This document shows positions 33,883-45,648 of a stretch of DNA of 64,000 nucleotides, piece by piece. The position numbers and the translations under genes were made by a program. The stretch comes from Apodospora peruviana (lineage: Eukaryota > Ascomycota > Sordariomycetes > Sordariales > Lasiosphaeriaceae). Numbering within the stretch: position 1 is the first letter of the stretch; each line of letters opens with the position of its first letter. Location: assembly GCA_033439685.1 (NCBI GenBank), contig JAUEDM010000002.1, forward strand, positions 2,232,001 through 2,296,000, in the 5' to 3' direction. The notes under the pieces are model-generated. The model did not search any database. It saw only the letters and a list, made by a program, of their open reading frames with translations, and was not told where the DNA came from.

Positions 33883-34196
33883 CGTATTTCCCTCCTCTTT
33901 TTGGTGCGTTTGTTCAAGCAAGTTTGGCATAAAAAGCTGATGAAAATTCCATGAAAGTTTTGGTTCGCAGCATGCTACGATTTTCGCTCATCTCATTCTA
34001 TGACTTCCTTTGCTGAGAATCGCACCATGGCAAGCAAGTAGCCCGCCCAGAAAGCTGTACAGTACGTGAAAGTCGGTTCGGATGTGTCGTGTCCCGGAAG
34101 ATGGCAAGGAACCTAGCCAAGAGAGATACATCCATCGCAGACCTGAATAGAAAACGCAAGCGGTTCATGTGGCGGAATAGAGCGAAAGACGAGGAT
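32593..34196. other. Convergent intergenic region with a GTT repeat
   Basis: This 1.6-kb stretch between the 3' ends of MET12 and the AT-hook gene has no recognised gene. It contains the (GTT)n run at 33821-33881, homopurine A-runs near 33310 and 33520, and several T-rich stretches. Confidence 0.55.
33821..33881. repeat. (GTT)20 trinucleotide repeat
   Basis: A perfect run of about 20 GTT units, followed by GTCG. It lies about 300 bp past the stop codon of the minus-strand AT-hook gene, so its transcript would read (AAC)n in the 3' UTR if it extends that far. Confidence 0.9.
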
Positions 34197-35584
34197 CTAG
34201 ATCTCCCCGTTATCGTACAGCTGGCCGGATAAAAGGTCGAAGTTCGACATGGTCCAGTCCACGTCCGTACCACCAAAAGCTTGCTGCATCTGGGCCTGGG
34301 CCTCGGCCAGTTTGACCGGGTCAGGTTGGGCGGCGTTGGCGGTGCTCTGATGGACACGAGGAGCCTGCGAAGAGAAGCTGGCGGAAGGTTGAGAGAAGGC
34401 AGCGCCGGAGTCCCCTCCGATAAGCGAGGTTCCCTGTGAGGCAAACGATGAGGCCGGTTGGGAAAACGGTGGGAAGTTGCTGACTGCTGTGTTGACAGCC
34501 TCCTCCTTCACAAACATGACCTCGTCCGAAGCATTCTCAGGAGTTGCAACTGAGATGTCGCTGGGCGAAGTGTGATCGTTGGCCCGGGTAGCAGCATGAC
34601 CCGCCACAAATCCCGAAGGGGCAAAACCAGCAGCGGAAGCAGCCATGCGGGCTTGGGCAACAAACTCCTCCCTAGAGGGAAGCTGGGTTTTAATGGGGGT
34701 TGTCCGGACCTTTTTGATTTGCTTGGTAGGCGACGAGTCGAGCTCGTCGTAGTCAGCCGGGGAGTCGTCCTTATCCGAGCTCTCCGTATACTTAACCTGC
34801 GTGACCTTGCGCTTGGGTTTGGATGTGCTAGCTCCGCCGCTGCCAAGGGCAACGGACCGGCTCTTGGCCGGTGAAGGAGTCGCGGCGGTCGCGGTGGCAG
34901 GCCGACCACGCTTGCGTGGGGTAGCTTTTCTCCTTCCCGTGGGCGTCGAGGATGCCGAAGCCTTGCCAGCATTAAAGGCAGCCACTGGGTCCTCCCCGTT
35001 CTCGACAGCATTCTTCAGGGCATCAGCAGACGACTTGATGCTACGGAACTGAAACTGAATGCCGTCGGGGGTAGAGTCACCAAAGAGCTCCGCCATTGCT
35101 GCAAGAAAAATATGTCGGTTAGTAAAAGTTTGGATGGAGAGGCGTCTTTGTTAGATGGGCACCGCGCTGCAAGGAAACCAGATCTAAGCGGCCTGTGGAA
35201 ATTTGAACTGTGTGTTTGTCTCCATACCATGTTTGTCAAAAATATCAAGTTGTTCTGGGTCCATGTCGCGGCTCACCAGACTGCGAATTGCTTTGGCTTG
35301 TTCACGTATTGGCCGGAACCGATGTTCCATCGCCGACACTGTCTGTGACTTCCCATAGTTTTGGGCAATGGCTGGAAGGCACCATCAGCCGACTGCCATC
35401 GCTCGTCTCTTGAATGGAGGCATGGTCACATGGGAGATGAACATTGTAGATATGCGCGAGCAGAAAAGAAAAAAAAATACACAGAATTCTTACCTTTATA
35501 ATTAAGCTTAAGCTCTGGATGGGCCGCCACCAGCGCGGCCATGAGCCTAGCCTGGGCTTCGTAGGTTTTAAAGTTGGCCGGCAT
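34197..35584 (-). CDS. Nuclear AT-hook protein with N-terminal helical (HTH-like) domain
   Basis: Exons (minus) are 35494-35584, 35228-35371 and 34197-35098; phases close and the product is 378 residues. The N-terminus reads MPANFKTYEAQARLMAALVA, HPELKLNYKAIAQNYG, SAMEHRFRPIREQAKAIRSL and later GDSTPDGIQFQFRSIKSSA. This is an all-helical block of the sort seen in a family of filamentous-fungal predicted DNA-binding proteins. An AT-hook core follows (PRKRGRP, near residue 147), with Lys-rich stretches, an acidic patch (SSDKDDSPADYDELD) and a Gln/Ser-rich C-terminus. The role is inferred as a chromatin-associated or transcription-related protein; I have no specific name for it. The middle exon is short (48 codons) and flanked by introns of 122 and 129 bp. 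Confidence 0.8.
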
Positions 35585-37083
35585 GATTCCTTTTTCTGCT
35601 GCGAGAGGTCTCTAAGGTGAGCTAAATCAGTTCGTTAGTAAGGTTCCGTGAGAGTGATGATTGAACACAGAAAGTGAACATGAGAGAACCATACCCGAGA
35701 CACTTTTGGTTGTTCGAGGTTGTTACAGAGATGGTGTGAGTAGGAGGCGTGGGGGAGAAGGTAGATGTTCAGTGAGAGTTGTCGAGTGAAAGGGAAAAGA
35801 ACTTTTTGGTCTCGTGCGTAGGGAGAGATAAGTGGGCGGAGAGGTGATATGAGGAGGGGGAGGTGAGAGTGAAGGCAAGTTCAGATTGTCGCGCTAGCTC
35901 AAATCCCCGTGGTCAGTCTGGAGGTGATGGGGAAGTGAGTGGAAATCTGTGCAGCTGGCTGATTCCATACCTTGAGAGTCGGGACGTGTCCGAGATCTGG
36001 TCGCGAAGACTGATGTTGAAAACTGATGGTGATCTACTCGTCGACGAGTTAACTCGCTGGCTCGGGTTGCGAAAGAGGATGAGGTTTCGACGTGAGGAAG
36101 GAAAGGAGAGGAGAGAGTAGAAAGTCGAGAGAATTCTTAAAGGTGGAAGAGTGGAGGAAAAAGAAAGAAGATGGAGGAGGGCAGACTAGATAAGAGGCCG
36201 TCTCTGGGGGAATCCATAACCAAGTCCGGACAAAATATATATGTCCATGGATGTGACGGGATAGAGGAGAAGGAAGGAGCTGCGGTTGGAGGAGAAATGA
36301 AGGTAATGTGAGAGTGAAACTTGAGAGCTGATGTCGAGGCGGACGTGTATGTAGCCAGGGCCCGCAATGCTTCGCAAGTATAAGAATAACGGCCTGGATG
36401 TTTCCCCAGAGAGCAGTGAAGAAGATATCAATTACCGGATTTGTAGGCGGTTGACTTGACCGAATGTACAAGGTACCCTTTAGTGACGTCCAAGTTTGAC
36501 GTCTTCAAGCCGGCGAAGAAAGAATACGGTAATGTAAGAAAACAAACGAATGCCCCAGGCCAAAACGATCCAAGTGATGGCAGGTCAGGCACAACAATCA
36601 CGACCACCAAAAAAGTACAAAGAGGAAATTCGGGGTGGGTAGGTAGGTAGGAAGCTGCGAGGGTTGGAACATCATTCGCCTCTAGTCAAATGTGAGGATC
36701 GGTGCAAAACAGTTTGAGTAGAACTTCTGCCCGCAAAGTAGAGCATGAGCACCTTCACCACGAATCTGGCTCTTAGGGTCCAAAAAGCAGTGGACAAAAT
36801 CTACATCGGTTCGCAAGTGCATCGAAATTAATTATTCATGTTATTTCTCTAGATGTGGTGGAGTCTTTTGGATAAATCGAGTGTGGCTGGAAGTTACGCA
36901 CTAACACTATTTAACGATGTTTGCACGATTTTGGAGATCCCCTCGACTCACCTCTCACCCACAAAACGCCATGCACACTAATGTTCCGATTGAAGCCCGG
37001 GGCCTGATAAATCGTTAACATTTATTTTCATCATACTGTATATATATTTGACATTATATATTTAACCCCCAAAACCCAAGCTT
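35585..37083. other. 1.5-kb intergenic region upstream of the AT-hook gene
   Basis: Promoter and leader of the AT-hook gene, with long purine-rich (GA) stretches at 35700-36180 and a TAGGTAGGTAGG run near 36638. The right end is the 3' UTR of the PQ-loop gene. No coding sequence was seen. Confidence 0.55.
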
Positions 37084-38044
37084 TTAAATCGTCTTTTCTG
37101 GTATGGGTGTCCTTCTACCCACCGGAATCTCGCGTCCAGTCGCTATGCGGCTCCCTGAACCGGGAAAGCTTGACAACTGGTGGTCTTTGATTTCCGTCTC
37201 GCCATCTCCATACATCAGATACTGCACACCCAAGAAAGAGTCGCAGCATGCCTGGAAGATGCCGCAGAGCTTGAAAGCCCATGGTATTTGCGTCGTGGAT
37301 GTGAAGAACCAAAACATTTTCATGCCGTCTCCCAGAAGCCAGCTCGCCAGCACCGATACCCGGAAGCCCTTGCATGAATGTGACCGAGCATTCGTGAATA
37401 TCTGCGGCAGTGGAAGCGTTGCCTCAATTGAGAGGCCAATGTATCCTATCAGCGCAGAATATGCTGGATAGAGCGATCGGACGGGCGCAAGAACGAGCTC
37501 ACAAATCGTCAAGGCAATTAATAGGGAGAGAAGAAACTGCCAGTATCTGTTCCCAACGTCAGCAAACTATGTCCGAGCCCCAGGCCGTCCCCAAGAACAT
37601 ACGGTTTTGGCGACCTCCACTGCCAGAAGCTGTACGGCCTCGGCATCTCGAAAAACCCATCGTTTGCCCGAGCGAAAGGCACCGCCGCGTCGCCCCCTTT
37701 CGAAGCTGGTGGAGGTCGGTGGTCCAACGCAACTTTGAGTAGGATTACTTGGATAAAGACCATGACGAAGGACTGGATAAGCAAGGCAGTATCGAATCGC
37801 GCGCCTGGGTAGTAGAAGATCCTACAACGGGCCAAGTTAGTAATTGGAAAAGCCGTCAACACTGCTGACGGGTGACGAACCTCAACAGCGAAGCCACGAG
37901 CATAATCAATGGGATATCCAAAGAGAAGCCCGCACTCGACTTGGACCGGTACATGGACAAGGCCTGGTCGCTGTACGATAAGAGGGGCGACAAGATCAAG
38001 AAGGTCGGGGCTAGGTAGCCAGCCAAGGTCTTTAACAACTGCAT
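37084..38044 (-). CDS. ANY1: PQ-loop membrane protein (Any1/Cfs1, SLC66A2-like)
   Basis: Exons (minus) are 37881-38044, 37603-37821 and 37084-37546; phases close and the product is 281 residues. Yeast Any1/Cfs1 is a Golgi/endosome protein that antagonises phospholipid flippases. Here a first PQ-loop-like repeat reads LAPTFLILSPLLSYSDQALSM then SSAGFSLDIPLIMLVASLLRIFYY. A central cytosolic loop (PPPASKGGDAAVPFAR) follows. The second repeat contains GLSIEATLPLPQIFTN and SCKGFRVSVLASWLLGDGMKMFWF. About seven hydrophobic segments can be counted. The C-terminal ~35 residues are polar. Length fits the family. It flanks the left edge of the gene-poor region. Confidence 0.88.
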
Positions 38045-41000
38045 CGCGTCGTCGGCTGCGGTTTTTCTTCGTCTTTGTTAATTTCTTCGTCGCCGTCGTG
38101 CGCCAGATCGCAAACGCTCTTGAGGGGCCGGGAGTCGCGGAAGTCGCTGAAATTGATGACACAGTCGCACTACCACAAGGACAAAACAGTTGGTAAAAAT
38201 CAGGACGAGAAGGTCGGTCGCACACGAGCCATCCGGAATCCAAGCCAAGGTCTGCGCCAAAAAAATACAGTAAAAAATGCCAAAAGGGGTGACGGCGTTG
38301 TCGTCCGGTCAATCAAAATTGAAAAAGAAAGAAAACACCAAAACTTGAATCCGGAACGCGATTTGCGGCAGTCTCCAATGCCGGCCGCCAAAAGCGGGAG
38401 ACCCACTCTCTACAGGGAGCATTTGACAATGACGGACCAGGGGCGGCAGCTGTCCTCTTGCGGTCGTGGTTGACTTGCCAGCTGGCAACCTAGAACTAGA
38501 CGTACTTGAACGGGACGGTAGGAGGTAAGTGCGGCTCTTCGTCGAACACAGCACCTTCCGACAACCTCCAGGCATGCATCTTATTAATGGCATCATGTAC
38601 GACATGAACAAATAAATTGGGTGGGACTTGAGAAACTCATAGATTTCAGCTTCCTTTCATTTCATGTTTCATCGAGATCAGACTATAACCCAACCATCCC
38701 ACCTTTGCCTGCGGTGGCCATTCTTTCGTCCCAACATCCCGGGGAACAACGTCAGCGCGTCCATATCATGAGCTACTATAACAGCGTCCCGGTTCAACAG
38801 TCTACTTCTTTTTCAATTGAGTGTCGGCTTCAGACTGCCCTTCAATCTCTAGAACCGAACCATCCAGCAATAAAAGCCAACCAAGCCCCATCACCCGGTT
38901 CATGATCCGGGACCAGTCATGATTTTATGCGCTGTGCCGTAGACAAGGGTCGTTTCCATCGCTTGCCTGAAAAGCATGCATCGTCTGCATGCCCTGGGGT
39001 AGGTTCTCTCCAGTCTGCACACGCCTGCCATCTCTAACACTTTGTGGCTTACAACCAGTATGGTCCAGCGTGAACCGGCTGCTCACCCACACCCAACCGT
39101 CCACCATTCATCCCGCTGTTATAGCCCGCTGTTATAGGATGTTGGTGGCATGTTGAACTTGTGCCTTGCATACCATCTATCTATTCACGAGAAGACCAGG
39201 TTCTTCTGTTGGGGCTGCGTGACTCTTCTTCCCCGGCTTTGTCTGTACGTACGCAGCTCCAGGGTTGTTGGCGCTGGTCACGCACCGGTTGTGTAACAAC
39301 TACATGCTGACCTGTCCACAGGACCGCAGGAAGCAGCTTATCTGGTTGACAAGTCGGATTTGGGCAGCCTGACGGCAGATGTCTTGTTTTGATCTTGGGG
39401 TTCGGAGCTATAGTGTTGCTTCTGGCGGGGCTTCATTCACCCAAGATATCACGGGCAGCATGCTTCCAGATCCGATACCGCGCCCAAGGGTTCTTGTGTC
39501 GAGCCCTTCAATTGTTTTACCCCAGGCCGGCACCGTTCAGCGCACGTTCCCATCCCGTCCGATTCATTGAGGACTCTGACGTGTCCAAGGACCCGAATTG
39601 AGACATGGCATGCTTCGCACTGGGCATGTCTGGCAACCTATGCACATGTCGTATAACCGCCCAAATATGAAGGATGGTTTAACTTGAGGGCTGATGCTAA
39701 CGCAGTAACGATGCTGGAATGGCAGGTCAGCTTGCTGTCACTAATGTGTTTGTTCAGGACGCTGTGCCTTCCTATTATACTATCTCTGGACCAGGTAGGC
39801 TTGTTCACCCAACACAAACACTCTGCATTTCTGGGTTTGTTTCTTCTTGGACCCTATTGTTTCGACGGGCTACTTCTTCAGAAGAAATTCACTGACTTGG
39901 TTTTGTGCACAGCACCAAGACACAATCCCGTGACGACATATGGCGCCCAAGTACTCCGATGGCTGTTGCGATCCGCCTGTTCCAAAGATTGGAATCGAGA
40001 GAAAGGTTTCTTGATCCATCGTTCTTGTGCCGCTCTTTTGCCAGCATATCCCGAGCTCCATGTTACTGCAATACAGGTGTTACACCGCAATGGCAAGCTG
40101 CCACGTTTCTGTTCACCAGGAGTGTCACAAATCAGTCAGATTATCGGACGCCACAAGAAAAGTCATGAGAATACGGCGCCAACTACAACGATGAGCAGTG
40201 TTTAGCTTGGTATCCTCGCTCCCCCTCCAGCGGAGTCGCCGTGGTCTGTATGGTCCTTTCATGTGGACGAGCAACGTCCTCTGGTATCTGTTGAAGGTGT
40301 TGTATACGGACTTCAACCACATAGCGTTTGCCACCAACTCCCGAGCAGACACCAATAGCCCAAACTATTCCGGCAATAATGCCCCAGGCGGTGTGTTCTC
40401 GCGCCGGTCGCCGCATCGTGCATATGGGTCTCATGAACGAGATGCAGAACCATCCAACTCAAGTCGCTGAGCTTGAGGTTGATTGATTTCCAGTCGTACC
40501 ATTACACCTCTACTTGCCTACCAATTCTCAGCCATGCCAAGTTCATGCTGAGCGAATCAACCTGAAGATTTTATCATTCGGCCTTTATCCATCCATTCTA
40601 CCACAACGAGCTGAAGAACAATTAACCTTACCGACCGCCTATGAGAATGACTGTCAGCCGGCCACACAGACCCCTAAGCAACCAAGGAGCACCTACTCTG
40701 TCGAGATGCTGCCACATAACTTGAATTGCTTGATACTATAGGCACAGATCTCGACGAATGACGATCCCTGGTGATTCAGGCACTGACACGAACTCCTGGT
40801 CTGTAATCACAACTTGTAGTTATGGGTATTGGTTGGAAGTCCAGCATCTGCAGCTCAACCCGGAAGCGCAAGAGTCCAGGAGTTCTCCCGAACTTTACCT
40901 TGAGCACAAGGGGGAGGTAGCAAATCTTTGGTCCTATGGATGAAAGCACTACTGTATCTTGCTCTCGACAAACCGACCCCCGTCACCTCCTTTACATGCA

Positions 41001-43483
41001 TCCACAGATAAGGTGGGTGAGGTCATCAGTTGATCTCAGATCTCACACGGTACTGAATAACTTCCACATACACAGCAGTCCGATATCACGGAAGACCGGC
41101 CATGAGACCCGAGCAGCAACTACAAAGCTGTCGTAATGTTCGAGAACACAGGGAAGATTAACTTACCGCTACGCCACATCCAGAGCAACCAGCATACCCA
41201 GGCGCCCAAAGAACTTCTTAGTGCTTAGCGAAGGAGTTGCTCCGGGGCAATTCGGACCGCGAGTAATTCTGGATAGCGTCCTCATCTGTGGGCGATGTGG
41301 TGCTAGCTGTTTGGGGGTGAATAGGGGCTGACTGGGGCAGGTACAGTCCAGGGTACGGGTGACAGGGAAGTCTGTCCAACAACTTGGGTCACGACGAGCG
41401 TCATGCAGAGCACGCAGACTGCAGGATCGAGCTCGACCAAACCAGTAGGTGCTTGAGAACAAAAGTTGGCGTGGGATCTTGGGCTATCAGAGGATTCTGG
41501 ACCTACGATTTTGCAAAAAGCATTCGGCCAAAGCACCACTTAGTTGTTGATGCGAATGGGTTGCAACGACTCAAGCAGAGGTCAATGTCAATTGCCGACA
41601 GAACGGTTCTTACTCTATCTGGAGAAACTGAGGATATCGATCATCTTTAGTGGGTTATGTACCGAGCATGAACCGGAGTGGCCAGATTCTTTGCAATGGA
41701 TCCCACGTCTGCGGAGTAGTGTCTGAGGCATATGCCGGCGCTCGGGACTTTGCTTGCCCATTGTTGGCCACGACGGCGAGGTGGAGTTGGTGATGAGGAA
41801 CCAATGCGGATATCGAATCAATGCGGACATTGTATCTACACTATGTAGGTATTAGAGCGCGGACGCCTCCATCGGCCAAATAGGCCGGGCCCCTCTGCAG
41901 TTTGCTGACAGAATCCGGAAGGCGCTCGGCGGTTTTCCAAGCGAGTAACAGAGCTTGACGCCTCCACAGAGCTTTGACTACCTCCAAACCCAGCCGGCCG
42001 ATGAATTTCTGGTCTCGTACGAAAGGTCACGGACTCGAGTTCTCCAGAACACTCGACATGTGTCGTGTTGTCGCCAAAACGCAACGGCAGGTCGGCATGA
42101 CATTTCCACACATACACTCGGTACTACTTCTACTCCACGGTCAGCACATTGCATGCGGGAGTGATATACCGTGGCTTTTAACGGTGACTAGGGTCGACAC
42201 TCCACATCGCACTGGCTTGCCGTTCCGTCATCAAATCTAAACTAGCTGATGGGATACCTGTAAACGTCTGCCTGGAGCCGTCAACCAGGATGGGAACACC
42301 CCAGGCTCCCTGAACTTTTTTTGCCGGTGCGTCGTGTCAAACACGTGGTCGGTCCGGCGTTGACTGGCGGAAAATCATCCAACCAGTTCGATGCGGGGAT
42401 TTCGGAGGGCATCATCCTTGTACCATGCTTTGTCGCCAAAGCCAGACGACTTCGACTGCCGTCGGGTCTCGTCCAGACATGCCGAGCATCCATCTGCACA
42501 TACCGGATGTACACTACTAGGTATAACCCCAGCTGAGGCGAGAAAATTGAGTCCAAGCATTCCGGCGCCGGCATCAGCAGCACCAGCGAGACGCTGCTTC
42601 GAAAGGCCCAATCACAATGGTGCCGAGCTGCGTGAAGAAGCAACTGAAAGACGCCGCGCCGGCCAGCTCAGGATCCCTCGATGCACGGGCATCCCCATTC
42701 TCTCATGGCGGAACTGCTCCAAGCTGGATGTCCTTGAAATGTCTCGAGCAATACGCAATGGACAGCTCTTGGGATCCTACCGTAGGATGGAAGTAGATAT
42801 CTCTTCGCTGGTAAGGCGACCCCTTAACACCCCTCCCAAGTCCCAACAAAAGCATCTCGCTTCTCACTGCTGTATCCGTACATACGCACATTCGGAAGCC
42901 GACGTGCAAAGCCGTATTCGGTCTGCTCACATTTGGACATACGCTCGATAGTCGATACTACCCCTCCTTTTGTTTATTATCTGTTGATCATTCGCGAGAA
43001 CACTACCGCGCGGTTTTCATACTGATGATACGCCATTGGTGTCTATTTTCAGATCACTTATTTAGTGCCGCGGCACCCGACCCTTGCAACGAAGAAAGCA
43101 CTTTAACTGTCTCAGGTAGTTGTATACAGCAAACGTACCAGAGCCGCGTGCTGGGGACTCGGTATTCATCCCAAACCGGGAAGCCATTCGTCTGCTGGGC
43201 CCGCTAAGTGGAGATAAGCTATGATGTCTCGGCATCGAATCCCTCCATGCCTGCAGGCTACTCTCCCCAAACCTTGGAGAGGCTTGTGGACGTTGGAGAT
43301 CTGATCTCTTAAAATCGGCATGAGGTGTTCAGATGCTCGCATCGAGAACCCGATTACCCCATCGCCGAGAGATACGGGATTTGGTTGACGGGTCTCCTTT
43401 CTTGACCTTCTCCGTCAACTCCATCCCATCCATCCCACGCCTCTCTAGGGCCCAGGCACATTGGTAGCGAACGGTCCATTTGA

Positions 43484-43757
43484 CCGAGGATTGGAAGAAC
43501 TGTTGTTGTATTCGGCGACATGGAGCGAACCATCGGGCTTGATCGGCGAACACTGACTCCAGAAGAGACGGAACTCCATTACCTATTGCAACGCTTCGAG
43601 GAAGCCAACGAGAATGGCCAACCACTGTTTACTGTGATGTGGTGCGCTCCAATTTGGAGCATACCAAAGTGATCCAATGGGGAGCCACGCCAACTATCCG
43701 GGTCTCGATTACATGCCCATCTATTCAACGGACGATGGCATCATCTCGACGGTTTAG
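43484..43757 (+). pseudogene. Possible gene relic, frame-shifted coding-like fragments
   Basis: From 43484 to 43669 one frame reads as a plausible soluble protein (FGDMERTIGLDRRTLTPEE, HYLLQRFEEANENGQPLF), ending at TGA 43670-43672. In another frame, from about 43686 to a TAG at 43755, it reads NYPGLDYMPIYSTDDGIIST. The acidic, well-mixed composition looks more like coding sequence than the surroundings. I do not recognise the family. It could equally be a chance open stretch. Confidence 0.25.
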
Positions 43758-45341
43758 GAGCCACCATATCACTGTTGGGCGGTCATCCGTCAAGAGTTGG
43801 CATGGACGGGGAATCTTGGTTGCCTATATCCAGCTGGATCTAAGGTAGGCGGGCCATCTCTGCCGGACCTGTCCGAACCATCTCCAGACTCGGGGAACGG
43901 TACATGATTTCTTTTATTAGAAGCCCGGGAGAGACGATGGTGGCCTGCGCGGCAGGGCTGGCCGGCCGTTCGTCCCCTTATGATATACGGCCTGCCCCGG
44001 ACCGCCAAATGTGTGCCCTAATAACCTGCCACCTTATTTCAACTCCGTGCAGCTCGTCATGAGGCGCGAGAGTATACAAGATGGTGGCCAGTTCATATGG
44101 ACTGGGCAGGCTCTCCGCTGTCAGAATCACCGAACACAGGGGTTGTTCTGCAGGAACCTCTCACCATCCGACGGTCGTCCCCACGCAAGAATCGGAGACG
44201 TGCATTGTCTCCTGGTGCACCAGTGATGATTACCGCTCCTCGTGCTTTGGGGAGGGAATGCACGAGAGATTGCTTCGGTATTGCTCATGCAGATGGGGTT
44301 GGAGTAAAAACCGTGAACCGAGCGAGCTGCGGCTGGAACCAACCCTTCGCTTCGTTCATTCCGCCATTCACGCAAAAAATACAATAAACACGGGGTCCTG
44401 CTGCACCACGCCCGAGGGGTTGAGATAGCCGCTATTGGAGGGGGTTCAGTAGGCTCTGTCCGTCGGGATTAACAGGCTGGAAGTACTTGTTAGGTCTGAG
44501 AATGCCTTGCAGGACGACGAAAAAGCGAACATGGCCGGTCAGGTACAATTCAAGGACGTGGAGAAAGAAGCCGAGCCCTTGACGACGTGGATGCCGCGAG
44601 ATGAGGGAGGCTATAGTAGCTCCCACGCCACGGAGCGGGATGCCGAGAGCACCACATATCACGAGGAATCGGATCGGTTTATTCGTTTGCTCAGATCCAT
44701 CTGACCAGGTCCCTTCACACTACTGCTGGCCAGTGGATTTTAGGTGCAGCTACATAGCTACACTACGTGAACAGGCTAATTGTGGCGTCTCGATATTGCC
44801 GACAAGCAGCAGGAACAAGGGATCTTGAAAGCCGACAGCTTTTGACAGCCATCCGGCAACCTAACACAACGAAGCACAATGAAAAGCCCCAAGTATACGG
44901 GTGAGCATCGCCGTGGAGAAGATTTACTACCAGCCGATGCAGCAAAGTACGGTTTAGTCATTTCCCGTGCCACGACGTGCCGCTCGCGACCAGCAATGCA
45001 CTCCAGAACCGCCTGCAGATTTGCACGGGAACGATTCAGGCGCAAGATGATGACAGCTACGGTCAATGGCCGAGGATACGGGACGACTGCGACTAAACTG
45101 ACCTGTCGCATTGTCCATCCTTGGATGGCTGGGCGAGTGCTCTGCTATCCTCTGCCACGGACTCAAGGAGTGAGTTTACCACGGACAGGAAAGAGCAACA
45201 AGGGTGCCAATGCCGCCAAGATGCATCCCAGAAATCCGGCGCTGGGAGAGATCACGGTGCCCGATTGGTCGAGTAGCATCAAGGCCAAAGAACCGTCACC
45301 GACCTGCTGTCCACGTGTCATATGTTAGAGCTACATACCGG

Positions 45342-45357
45342 CACACACACACACACA
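45342..45357. repeat. (CA)8 microsatellite
   Basis: Perfect dinucleotide run. Confidence 0.85.
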
Positions 45358-45615
45358 GTACACGTGCCGAAGCAGCCCTCTGGTGTTCGATGGGCGTTCC
45401 TTTTTGCCGTTTTCTTCGCTAAGCCGGCCAATGGCTGGCTGGCAACAATAACAAAGTGCTGAGATTGACGGGTCTCTGGCATGATGGATCGATACTATGA
45501 AGTTCTCTCGCCGCGAAAAGTTGAAGGACGGACAAAAGGGTTGATATCGAATCAACACCGCGCGGAACGGATATAGATCCGGATATGATTGTGCGTCCTC
45601 CGCTTTCACGTCCCG

Positions 45616-45648
45616 GTCTCTCACCAGTCTCTCACCAGTCTCTCACCT
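45616..45648. repeat. 11-bp tandem repeat, three copies
   Basis: GTCTCTCACCA is repeated three times head to tail; the last copy ends in T instead of A. Confidence 0.9.

Noticed and set aside
36636..36655. TAGGTAGGTAGG run as a telomere-like repeat
   Set aside because: Fungal telomere repeat is TTAGGG; this is a different unit and only about three copies, so it was treated as part of the dispersed motif.
37518..38312. 264-codon minus-strand open frame over the PQ-loop gene
   Set aside because: It runs through two introns of the PQ-loop gene in a different frame for much of its length; only the spliced model gives the paired PQ-loop repeats.
39711..40205. 164-codon plus-strand open frame from the first ATG (39711), partly hydrophobic
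   Set aside because: No recognised domain, no convincing neighbours or splice sites; the opposite strand is also open. Left as part of the gene-poor stretch.
42391..42951. 186-codon plus-strand open frame
   Set aside because: Very Arg/Ser/His-rich, a common look for non-coding frames in this composition; overlapping frames on the other strand are equally open.
45163..45321. 52-codon minus-strand frame with a hydrophobic segment (FLGCILAALAPLLLFPV)
   Set aside because: Too short and isolated to support as a gene; a downstream splice partner could not be fixed with confidence.
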